This document shows, piece by piece, positions 23,761-32,069 of a stretch of DNA of 64,000 nt. Each line of letters opens with the position of its first letter. Positions within the stretch are counted from its first letter, which is position 1. The notes beneath the pieces were generated by a model. The model saw only the letters and a list, made by a program, of their open reading frames with translations, was not told where the DNA came from and made no database searches. Origin of the DNA: Amblyomma americanum (lineage: Eukaryota; Arthropoda; Arachnida; Ixodida; Ixodidae). Location: positions 41,862 through 105,861 of the forward strand of contig NW_027526726.1 of NCBI RefSeq assembly GCF_052857255.1, written 5' to 3'. The position numbers were made by a program, and so were the translations under genes.

Positions 23761-26214
23761 GTTTTACAAGTGTTCCTCTGATACGCGTCAAAACTTTTTC
23801 TCTGATAACTGCGCGAAAAGAATGTATTCTTGCTTAGTTCAACGAAACAAGCTGTTTTAGACCGAAACGAGCCAAATCACAACACATCGGTATTACAATT
23901 GTTCCACGTGATACTCGTCAAAACTTTTTCGCTAATAACTGCGCGAAAAGCATGTATTCTTGTTAATACAGCGAAACAAGCTGTTTTAGACCAAAACGAG
24001 CTAAATCACAACACATCGGTTTTACAAGTGTTCCTTTGATACGCGTCAAAACTTTTTCTCTTATAACTGCGCGAAAAGCATGTATTCTTGCTTAATACAA
24101 AGAAACAAGCTGTTTTAGACCGAAACGAGCTAAATCGCAACACATCGGTTTCACAAGTGTCCCTGTGACACGCGTCAAAACTTTTTGTCTTATAACTGCG
24201 CGAAAAGCATGTATTCTTGCTTACTACAGCGAAACAAGCTGTTTTAGACCGAAACGAGCTAAATCACAACACATCGGTTTTACAAGTGTTCCTCTGATAC
24301 GCGTCAAAACTTTTTTCTTATAACTGCGCGAAAAGCATGTATTCTTGCTTAATACAACGAAACAAGCTGTTTTAGACCGAAACGAGCTAAATCACAACAC
24401 ATCGGTTTTACAAGTGTCCCTGTGACACGCGTCAAAACTTTTTCTCTTATAACTGCGCGAAAAGCATGTATTCGTGCTTAGTTCAACGAAACAAGCTGTT
24501 TTAGACCGAAACGAGGTAAATCTGAACACATCGGTTTTACAAGTGTCCCTGTGACACGCGTCAAAACTTTTTCTCTTATAACTGCGCGAAAAGCATGTAT
24601 TCTTGCTTAATACAGCGAAACAAGCTGTTTTAGACCGAAACGAGCTAAATCACAACACATCGGTTTTACAAGTGTTCCTCTGATACGCGTCTAAACTTTT
24701 TCTCTTATAACTGCGCGAAAAGCATGTATTCATGCTTAATACAACGAAACAAGCTGTTTTAGACCGAAACGAGGTAAATCTGAACACATCGGTTTTACAA
24801 GTGTCCCTGTGACACGCGTCAATACTTTTTCTCTTACAACTGCGCGAAAAGCATGTATTCTTGCTTAATACAACGAAACAAGCTGTTTTAGACCGAAACG
24901 AGCTAAATCACAACACATCGGTTTTACAAGTGTTCCTCTGATACGCGTCAAAACTTTTTTCTCTTATAACTGCGCGAAAAGCATGTATTCGTGCTTAGTC
25001 TAACGAAACAAGCTGTTTTAGACCGAAACGTGGTAAATCTGAACACATCGGTTTTACAAGTGTCCCTGTGACATGCCTTTAAAACTTTTTCTCTTATAAC
25101 TGCGCGAAAAGCATGTATTCCTGCTTAATACAGCGAAACAAGCTGTTTTAGACCGAAACGAGCTAAATCTGAACACATCGGTTTTACAAGTGTCCCTGTG
25201 ACACGCGTCAAAACTTTTTCTCTTATAACTGCGCGAAAAGCATGTATTCTTGCTTAATACAACGAAACAAGCTGTTTTAGACCGAAACGAGGTAAATCTG
25301 AACACATCGGTTTTACAAGTGTCCCTGTGACACGCGTCAAAACTTTTTCTCTTATAACTGCGCGAAAAGCATGTATTCTTGCTTAATAGAACGAAACAAG
25401 CTGTTTTAGACCGAAACGAGCTAAATCACAACACATCGGTTTTACAAGTGTTCCTCTGATACGCGTCAAAACTTTTTTCTCTTATAACTGCGCGAAAAGC
25501 ATGTATTCGTGCTTAGTCTAACGAAACAAGCTGTTTTAGACCGAAACGTGGTAAATCTGAACACATCGGTTTTACAAGTGTCCCTGTGACATGCCTTTAA
25601 AACTTTTTCTCTTATAACTGCGCGAAAAGCATGTATTCCTGCTTAATACTGCGAAACAAGCTGTTTTAGACCGAAACGAGCTAAATCTGAACACATCGGT
25701 TTTACAAGTGTCCCTGTGACACGCGTCAAAACTTTTTCTCTTATAACTGCGCGAAAAGCATGTATTCTTGCTTAATACAGCGAAACAAGCTGTTTTAGAC
25801 CAAAACGAGCTAAATCACAACACATCGGTTTTACAAGTGTTCCTCTGATACGCGTCAAAACTTTTTCTCTTATAACTGCGCGAAAAGCATGTATTCTTGC
25901 TTAATACAACGAAACAAGCTGTTTTAGACCGAAACGAGCTAAATCACAACACATCGGTTTTACAAGTGTTTCTCTGATACGCGTCAAAACTTTTTTCTCT
26001 TATAACTGCGCGAAATGCATGTATTCGTGCTTAGTTCAACGAAACAAGCTGTTTTAGACCGAAACGAGGTAAATCTGAACACATTGGTTTTACAAGTGTT
26101 CCTCTGATACGCGTCAAAACTTTTTCTCTGATAACTGCGCGAAAAGAATGTATTCTTGCTTAATACAACGAAACAAGCTGTTTTAGACCGAAACGAGCCA
26201 AATCCCAACACATC

Positions 26215-29094
26215 GGTATTACAATTATTCCACGTGATACTCGTCAAAACTTTTTCTCTAATAACTGCGCGAAAAGCATGTATTCTTGCTTAATACAGCG
26301 AAACAAGCTGTTTTAGACCGAAACGAGCTAAATCACAACACATCGGTTTTACAAGTGTTCCTCTGATACGCGTCAAAACTTTTTCTCTTATAACTGCGCG
26401 AAAAGCATGTATTCTTGATTAATACAACGAAACAAGCTGTTTTAGACCGAAACGAGCTAAATCACAACACATCGGTTTTACTAGTGTTCCTCTGATAGGC
26501 GTCTAAACTTTTTCTCTTATAACTGCGCGAAAAGCATGTATTCTTGCTTAATAAAACGAAACAAGCTGTTTTAGACCGAAACGAGCTAAATCGCAACACA
26601 TCAGTTTTACAAGTGTTCCTCTGATATGCGTCTAAACTTTTTCTCTTATAACTGCGCGAAAAGCATGTATTCGTGCTTAATACAACGAAACAAGCTGTTT
26701 TAGACCGAAACGAGCTAGATCTGAACACATCGGTTTTACAAGTGTCAGTGTGTCACGCGTCAAAACTTTTTTTCTTATAACTACGCGAAAATCACGTATT
26801 CTTGCTTAATACAGCGAAACAAGCTGTTTTAGACCGAAACGAGCTAAATCACAACACATCGGTTTTACAAGTCTTCCTCTGATACGCGTCAAAACTTTTT
26901 TCTCTTATAACTGCGCGAAAAGCAGGTATTCGTGCTTAATACAACGAAACAAGTTGTTTTAGACCGAAACGAGCTAAATTTGAACACATCGGTTTTACAA
27001 GTGTCCCTGTGACACGCGTCAAAACTTTTTCTCTTATAATTGCGCGAAAAGCATGTATTCTTGCTTAATACAGCGAACAAGCTGTTTTAGACCGAAACGA
27101 GCTAAATCACAACACATCGGTTTTACAAGTGTTCCTCTGATACGCGTCAAAACTTTTTGTCTTATAACTGCGCGAAAAGCATGTATTCTTGCTTAATACA
27201 AAGAAACAAGCTGTTTTAGACCGAAACGAGCTAAATCACAACACATCGGTTTTACAAGTGTCCCTGTGACACGCGTCAAAACTTTTTCTCTTATAACTGT
27301 GCGAAAAGCATGTATTCTTGCTTAATACAGCGAAACAAGCTGTTTTAGACCGAAACGAGCTAAATCGCAACACATCGGTTTTACAGTGTTCCTCTGATAC
27401 GCGTAAAAACTTTTTTCTCTTATAACTGCGCGAAAAGCATGTATTCGTGCTTAGTTCAACGAAACAAGCTGTTTTAGACCGAAACGAGGTAAATCTGAGC
27501 ACATCTGTTTCACAAGTGTCCCTGTGACACGCGTCAAAACTTTTTCTCTTATAACTGCGCGAAAAGCATGTATTCTTGCTTAATACAGCGAAACAAGCTG
27601 TTTTAGACCGAAACGAGCTAAATCACAACACATCGGTTTTACAAGTGTTCCTCTGATACGCGTCAAAACTTTTTTTATAACCGCGCGAAAAGCATGTATT
27701 CTTGCTTAATACAACGAAACAAGCTGTTTTAGACCGAAACGAGGTAAATCACAACACATCGGTTTTACAAGTGTTCCTCTGATACGCGTCTAAACTTTTT
27801 CTCTTATAACTGCGCGAAAAGCATGTATTCGTGCTTAATACAACGAAACAAGCTGTTTTACACCAAAACGAGCTAGATCTGAACACATCGGTTTTACAAG
27901 TGTCCCTGTGACACGCGTCAAAATTTTTCTCTTGTAACTGCGCCAAAAGCCCGTATTCTTGCTTAATACAGCGAAACAAGCTGTTTTAGACCGAAACGAG
28001 CTAAATCTGAACACATCGGTTTTACAAGTGTCCCTGTGACACGCGTCAAAACTTCTTCTCTTATACCTGCGCGAAAAGCATGTATTCGTGCTTAATACAG
28101 CGAAACAAGCTGTTTTAGACCGAAACGAGCTAAATCTGAACACATCGGTATTACAATTGTTCCACGTGATACTCGTCAAAACTTTTTCTCTAATAACTGC
28201 GCGAAAAGCATGTATTCTTGCTTAATACAGCGAAACAAGCTGTTTTAGACCGAAACGAGCTAAATCACAACACATCGGGTTTACAAGTGTTCCTCTGATA
28301 CGCGTCAAAACTTTTTCTCCTATAACTGCGCGAAAAGCATGTATTCTTGATTAATACAACGAAACAAGCTGTTTTAGACCGAAACGAGCTAAATCACAAC
28401 ACATCGGTTTTACTAGTGTTCCTCTGATACGCGTTTTAACTTTTTCTCATAACTGCGCGAAAAGCATGTATTCGTGCTTAATACAACAAAACAAGCTGTT
28501 TTACACAAAACGAGCTAGATCTGAACACATCGGTTTTACAAGTGTCCCTGTGACACGCGTCAAAACTTTTTTTCTTATAACTACGCGAAAATCACGTATT
28601 CTTGCTTAATACAGCGAAACAAGCTGTTTTAGACCAAAACGAGCTAAATCACAACACATCGGTTTTACAAGTCTTCCTCTGATACGCGTCAAAACTTTTT
28701 CTCTTATAACTGCGCGAAAAGCATGGATTCGTGCTTAATACAACGAAACAAGTTGTTTTAGACCAAAACGAGCTAAATTTGAACACATCGGTTTTACAAG
28801 TGTCCCTGTGACACGCGTCAAAACCTTTTCTCTTATAACTGCGCGAAAAGCATGTATTCTTGCTTAATACAGCGAAACAAGCTGTTTTAGACCGAAACGA
28901 GCTAAATCACAACACATCGGTTTTACAAGTGTTCCTCTGATACGCGTCAAAACTATTTGTCTTATAACTGCGCGAAAAGCATGTATTCTTGCTTAATACA
29001 AAGAAACAAGCTGTTTTAGACCGAAACGAGCTAAATCACAACACATCGGTTTTACAAGTGTCCCTGCGACACGCGTCAAAACTTTTTCTCTTAT
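26215..29094. repeat. Degenerate satellite zone flanking the retrotransposon
   Basis: Monomers here carry more indels and substitutions than elsewhere. Examples are a lost A in the CGAAACAAG segment near 27,075, a lost A in TTTTACAAGTG near 27,385, a shortened TTTTTTTATAACC near 27,670, AAAATTTTTCTC near 27,922 and CTCATAAC near 28,446. It includes its own internal duplication of about 1,930 bp (15 monomers): the CCACGTG monomer near 26,219 recurs near 28,150. Lower homogeneity is expected at inactive or edge parts of an array (inference). Confidence 0.65.
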
Positions 29095-29114
29095 CATCAT
29101 CATCATCATCATCA
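29094..29114 (-). repeat. (TCA)7 tail of the LINE, read (TGA)7 on the element strand
   Basis: Seven TCA units abut the satellite directly. On the element (minus) strand this is a (TGA)n/(GAT)n microsatellite at the extreme 3' end. RTE-clade LINEs commonly end in short tandem repeats rather than poly(A), so this marks the 3' terminus of the insertion. The first T (29,094) is shared with the satellite, so the exact junction is ambiguous by one base. Confidence 0.9.
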
Positions 29115-29581
29115 GCCCTACTACACCCACTGCAGGGCAAAGGCCTCTCCCATGTCTCTCCAATTAACGCTATCCTTTGCCAGCTGCATCCACCCTTTGC
29201 CTGCAAACTTCTTAATCTCATCCGCCCATCTAACCTTCTGCCGCCCCTGCTACGCTTACTTTCTCTTCGAACCCACTCCGTTACCCTTAAAGACCAGCGG
29301 TTATCTTGCCTTCGCATTACATGCCCTGCCCAAGCCCATTTCTTTCTCTTGATTTCGACTAGGATGTCATTAACCCGTGTTTGTTCCCTCACCCACTCTG
29401 CCCGCTTCCGATCTCTTAACGTTACACCTATCATTTTTCTTTCCATGGCTCGCTGCGTTGTCCTTAACTTAAGCTGAACTCTTTTCGTTAGCCTCCACGT
29501 TTCTGCCCCGTAGGTGAGTACCGGTAAGATTATGCTGTTGTACACTTTCCTCCTGAGGGAAATTGGTAAACTGCCACTCAT
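29115..29581 (-). pseudogene. LINE reverse transcriptase C-terminal fragment, out of frame
   Basis: This fragment encodes the end of the same LINE protein: a thumb-region stretch (LPISLRRKVYNSIILPVLTY, then GAETW) near its start, KWAWAGHVMRR around residues 81-91, DNRW, an Arg-rich GGRR segment, and SWQRIALIGETWERPL before the tail. This order is typical of RTE-like C-termini. It is shifted by two bases relative to the upstream frame. Its first ATG overlaps the upstream stop (ATGA), which looks like translational coupling but is better explained as a deletion scar. No stop precedes the tail, so the frame runs through (GAT)7, giving seven Asp, and on into satellite, ending at 29,036. An estimated 60-80 residues normally linking the FADD region to this part are missing (inference from usual RTE protein length). 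Confidence 0.88.
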
Positions 29582-29625
29582 GATCTGCTCTGCCTGTCTA
29601 ACTCGTTGATCATGATTTGCAGTTC
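29576..29625 (-). other. Internal deletion scar in the LINE ORF
   Basis: On the minus strand the palm-domain sequence ending INELDRQSR is followed at once by the thumb-proximal MSGSLPISLRRK in a different frame. The heptamer ATCATGA occurs at the junction and again about 30 bases upstream on the same strand. This short direct repeat may have taken part in a microhomology-mediated deletion. The deleted length cannot be known without an intact relative, but the frame change shows it is not a multiple of three. Confidence 0.7.
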
Positions 29626-31926
29626 ACCTCCTGAGTGACTCAGCAAGGCAATGTCATCAGCAAATCTCAGATTATTTAGGTATTCCCCATTTATTCTTAT
29701 TCCCAACTCTTCCCAATTCAGGCCTCGAAATACCTCCTGCAAACATGCGGTGAACAGCATTGGCGAGATCGTGTCTCCTTGCCTGACGCCCTTCCTTATT
29801 GGAATTTTATTGCTGACTTTATGGAGGACTATAGTAGCTGTGCAGTTGCTATATATATCTTCCAGTATTTTGACATAAGGCTCTTCTACCCCCTGATTAC
29901 GCAATGCCTGTATGACTGCTGAGGTTTCCACTGAGTCGAATGCTTTCTCGTAATCAATGAAAGCTATATATAGAGGTTGGTTATATTCTGCGCATTTCTC
30001 TATCACCTGATTGATAGTGTGAATATGATCTATTGTAGAATATCCTTTACGAAAGCCTGCCTGATCATTTGGTTGATTAAAGTCTAACGTTGCCCTGACT
30101 CTATTAGCGATCACCTTAGTGAATACTTTGTAGGCAACGGACAGTAAGCTGATCGGCCTGTAATTTTTCAAGTCCTTGGCGTCTCCCTTCTTATGAATTA
30201 AGATAATGTTTGCATTCTTCCAAGCTTCTGGTACAGTCGAGGTCATAAGGCATTGCGTATACAGGGTGGCTAGTTTCTCTAGCACGATGTCCCCTCCATC
30301 CTTCAACAGATCTGCTGTTACCTGATCCTCCCCAGCTGCTTTTCCCCTTTTCATTGCTTCTAAGGCTTTCTTTACTTCATCTTTCGTAACTGGCGGGATG
30401 ACGTATTGCTGTGCACTGCTGTCTTTCTCATTAGCGCTCTGATTACATTGGCTACTGTACAGGTCTGTGTAGAACTCTTCGGCTACGTTAACTATCTTAT
30501 CCATATTGCTAATGACATTGCCCTGCTTGTCTCTTAATGCATACATCTGGTTTTTACCTATGCCTAGTTTCCTCTTCACTGTTTTTAGGTGACCTCCGTT
30601 CTTTATAGCATGCTCGATTCTCTCCATATTAAACTTCCTTATGTCGGCTACCTTGCGCTTATTTATTAACTTTGATAGCTCCGTTAGTTCTATTCTATCG
30701 GTAGTGTTAGATGCCTTCATGTTTTGGCGCTTCTTAATCAGATCTTTCGTCACCTGAGATAGCTTCCCGGTATCTTTTCGAACTGTCCTACCGCCTACTT
30801 CTACTGCGCACTCCGTAATTATTGATGTCAGGTTATCGTGCATTGAATGAACATCAAGATCATCTTCCTCAGTTAAAGCCGAGTATCTGTTTTGAAGCGC
30901 TATCCTAAACTCCTGTGCTTTCCCTCTTACGGCTAACTCATTAATGGTCTTCTTCTTCACTAGCTTCTTTCGTTCCCTCTTCAAGTCTAAGCTAATTCTA
31001 GACCTTACCATTCTATGGTCGCTGCAACGCACCCTTCCGAGGACGGCCACATCCTTAATGATGCCAGGTTTAGTGCATAGTATGAAGTCGATTTCATTTT
31101 TAATCTCACCATTGGGGCTCTTCCAGGTCCACTTCCTGTTTTCTCGTTTGCGGAAGAAGGTATTCATGATCCGTAAATTATTTCTATCCGCGAATTGTAC
31201 TAATAACTCTCCCCTGCTATTTCTAGAGCGTATCCCATAGTCACCTACCGCGTGGTCGTCAGCCTGCTTCTTGCCCACCTTCGCATTGAAGTCACCCATC
31301 AGTACAGTGTACTGCGATTTTACTTTATTCATTGCTGATTCTACGTCCTCATAGAAGCTTTCAACGGCCTGGTCATCATGGCTGGATGTGGGTGCGTAGG
31401 CCTGCACCACTTTCAGCTTGTACCTCCTATTCAGCCTAATTACTATAGCTGCTACCCTCTCGTTAATACTGTAGAACTCCTCTACGTTGCCAGCTATATC
31501 CTTATTAATGAGGAAACCCACACCTAGTTCTCGTCTATCCTCTAACCCGCGATAGCCCAGTATGTGTCCGTCCTTTAGTACTGTATACGCCTCACCTGTC
31601 CTCCTAACTTCGCTAAGCCCTATCACATCCCATTTAATTCCCGCTAGTTCCTCGAACAGCACTGCTAGGCTAGCCTCACTAGCTAAAGTTCTAGCGTTAA
31701 ACGTTGCCAGGTTCAGATTCCAATGGCGGCCTGTCCGGAGCCAGAGATTCTTAGCACCCTCCGCTGCGTCACAGGTCTGACCGCCGCCGTGGTCAGTTGC
31801 TCTGCAGCCGCTGGGGACTGAGTGCCGAGGGTTAATTGGTTTGATCATAGAAGGTTGTGGCCAAGTACTACACCAGGGTGGCCAAATCCTGTTCTGGTGA
31901 GAGAGTGCGTTGTCGGTTCTGGTCAC
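29578..31926 (-). CDS. LINE endonuclease-reverse transcriptase, truncated before the thumb (782 aa)
   Basis: This is the retrotransposon enzyme that nicks target DNA and copies element RNA at the nick (target-primed reverse transcription). An APE-type endonuclease spans about residues 72-310: TFNART (N77), SEVRR (E106), QAYAPT, GDFNA (D212, N214), WTW, IDFIL and SDHR (D303, H304) are all present, so the catalytic set looks intact. After a basic linker the reverse transcriptase shows NYRPISLL (588-595), QAGFRKG (622-628), motif A AFIDYEKAFD (D658), RQGD (715-718) and the catalytic FADD (755-758). The frame stops 24 residues later, before the thumb. The first ATG at 31,926 gives a poorly conserved N-terminus of about 70 residues, and the true start may lie further in. 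The stop arises from an internal deletion rather than a simple point nonsense mutation, because the next recognisable C-terminal residues follow immediately in another frame (29,581 downward). An active protein from this copy is unlikely. Confidence 0.93.
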   Translation of the reverse strand: MTRTDNALSHQNRIWPPWCSTWPQPSMIKPINPRHSVPSGCRATDHGGGQTCDAAEGAKNLWLRTGRHWNLNLATFNARTLASEASLAVLFEELAGIKWDVIGLSEVRRTGEAYTVLKDGHILGYRGLEDRRELGVGFLINKDIAGNVEEFYSINERVAAIVIRLNRRYKLKVVQAYAPTSSHDDQAVESFYEDVESAMNKVKSQYTVLMGDFNAKVGKKQADDHAVGDYGIRSRNSRGELLVQFADRNNLRIMNTFFRKRENRKWTWKSPNGEIKNEIDFILCTKPGIIKDVAVLGRVRCSDHRMVRSRISLDLKRERKKLVKKKTINELAVRGKAQEFRIALQNRYSALTEEDDLDVHSMHDNLTSIITECAVEVGGRTVRKDTGKLSQVTKDLIKKRQNMKASNTTDRIELTELSKLINKRKVADIRKFNMERIEHAIKNGGHLKTVKRKLGIGKNQMYALRDKQGNVISNMDKIVNVAEEFYTDLYSSQCNQSANEKDSSAQQYVIPPVTKDEVKKALEAMKRGKAAGEDQVTADLLKDGGDIVLEKLATLYTQCLMTSTVPEAWKNANIILIHKKGDAKDLKNYRPISLLSVAYKVFTKVIANRVRATLDFNQPNDQAGFRKGYSTIDHIHTINQVIEKCAEYNQPLYIAFIDYEKAFDSVETSAVIQALRNQGVEEPYVKILEDIYSNCTATIVLHKVSNKIPIRKGVRQGDTISPMLFTACLQEVFRGLNWEELGIRINGEYLNNLRFADDIALLSHSGGELQIMINELDRQSRS

Positions 31927-32004
31927 CGAGATAAGGCCGCACTCCAGGCCTGGTTATGCAATTCAATCGACACGCGGTTTTTTTTTTAAACCCGGTGGAG
32001 AATT
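31700..32004 (-). other. LINE 5' leader and SINE-body-like segment
   Basis: This lies between the tRNA-like head and the conserved endonuclease. It includes an A10 run on the element strand (T10 at 31,978-31,987), then a GC-richer stretch containing ACCAGAACAGGATTTGGCC. The first in-frame ATG lies at 31,926. No function is recognised. It may be the LINE 5' UTR, the body of a tRNA-derived SINE, or both if the two families share this segment. No Pol III terminator (T4 or longer on the sense strand) is visible between the tRNA-like part and 31,900. Confidence 0.55.
31978..31987 (-). repeat. A10 homopolymer on the element strand
   Basis: Ten consecutive T on the plus strand (A10 on the element strand) lie about 17 bases downstream of the tRNA-like end. 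This could be the relic of a SINE 3' tail or an internal A-rich linker. If it is a tail, the tRNA-like part plus tail would be a very short separate SINE next to the LINE rather than part of it. Confidence 0.6.
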
Positions 32005-32015
32005 GCGCGGCACCA

Positions 32016-32026
32016 GGATTTGAACC
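32016..32026 (-). promoter_or_regulatory. Pol III internal promoter B box
   Basis: GGTTCAAATCC on the minus strand matches the RGTTCRANNCC B-box consensus at every defined position. It lies 32 bp downstream of the A box, within the normal tRNA range. With the A box it could direct Pol III transcription leftwards into the LINE. Whether it does so cannot be judged from sequence. Confidence 0.85.
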
Positions 32027-32058
32027 CCGGTCCTCCTGCACGCGAGGCGGATGTTCTA

Positions 32059-32069
32059 CCTCTACGCCA
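32059..32069 (-). promoter_or_regulatory. Pol III internal promoter A box
   Basis: TGGCGTAGAGG on the minus strand matches the TRGYNNARNNG A-box consensus at every defined position. It begins at tRNA position 8 of the tRNA-like segment. Confidence 0.82.

Larger units (their letters stand above)
901..25600. repeat. Diagnostic CATGCCTTT monomer class (dispersed copies)
   Basis: In these monomers the usual ACGCGTC is replaced by ATGCCTTT, which removes the MluI site. Starts of GACATGCC in the left array are 901, 3,227, 4,908, 8,525, 9,561, 13,307, 14,343, 16,024, 18,737, 19,773, 22,485, 23,522, 25,070 and 25,588. In the right array the class is rare: 52,531, plus a GATATGCC relative near 59,116. 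The upstream neighbour is almost always the TTAGTCTAACG / CGTGGTAAATCTG monomer, so the pair acts as a marker of one higher-order unit. Confidence 0.88.
3986..28190. repeat. Diagnostic ACAATTGTTCCACGT monomer class (dispersed copies)
   Basis: This is a divergent linker with TATTACAATTGTTCCACGTG or CCACGTA in place of the normal GTTTTACAAGTGTTCC, followed by ACTCGTC and usually CGCTAATAACTGCG. Copies lie near 3,986, 6,571, 10,320, 11,353, 15,104, 17,687, 20,534, 23,894, 26,219 and 28,150. I found none in 32-64 kb. Copies with CACGTG form a perfect 6-bp palindrome, an E-box-like core, which I regard as coincidental unless shown otherwise. Confidence 0.85.
1..29094. repeat. 129-bp satellite array, left block
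   Basis: About 225 head-to-tail monomers in one orientation fill this block with no other sequence between them. Starts of the GCGTCAAAAC landmark at 1, 130, 259, 388, 517 and 647 give a period of 129 bp, with 130 where the T-tract has an extra T. The consensus monomer is about 40% GC. Fixed landmarks per monomer include ACGCGT (an MluI site), an AAAAC-T5/6/7 tract, CTGCGCGAAAAG, AAGCATGTATTCTTGCTT, GAAACAAGCTGTTTTAGACC and CACATCGGTTTTACAAGTGT. Monomers differ mainly in the linker before ACGCGT (TCCCTGTGAC versus TTCCTCTGAT), in the TTAATACAGCG/TTAATACAACG/TTAGTTCAACG segment, and in CACAAC/CGCAAC/CTGAAC. Diagnostic variants of this left block include a CCACGTG/CCACGTA monomer and most CATGCCTTT monomers. 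Chromosomal location (centromeric, subtelomeric or interstitial) cannot be told from the window. Confidence 0.98.

Noticed and set aside
28989..29477. Plus-strand frame of 162 codons crossing the satellite-LINE junction
   Set aside because: It is antisense to the recognisable LINE C-terminus and begins in satellite. The Ser run is the antisense reading of the (TCA) tail.
29651..31780. Plus-strand frames inside the LINE (about 66-98 codons)
   Set aside because: They are antisense shadows of the endonuclease-reverse transcriptase frame.
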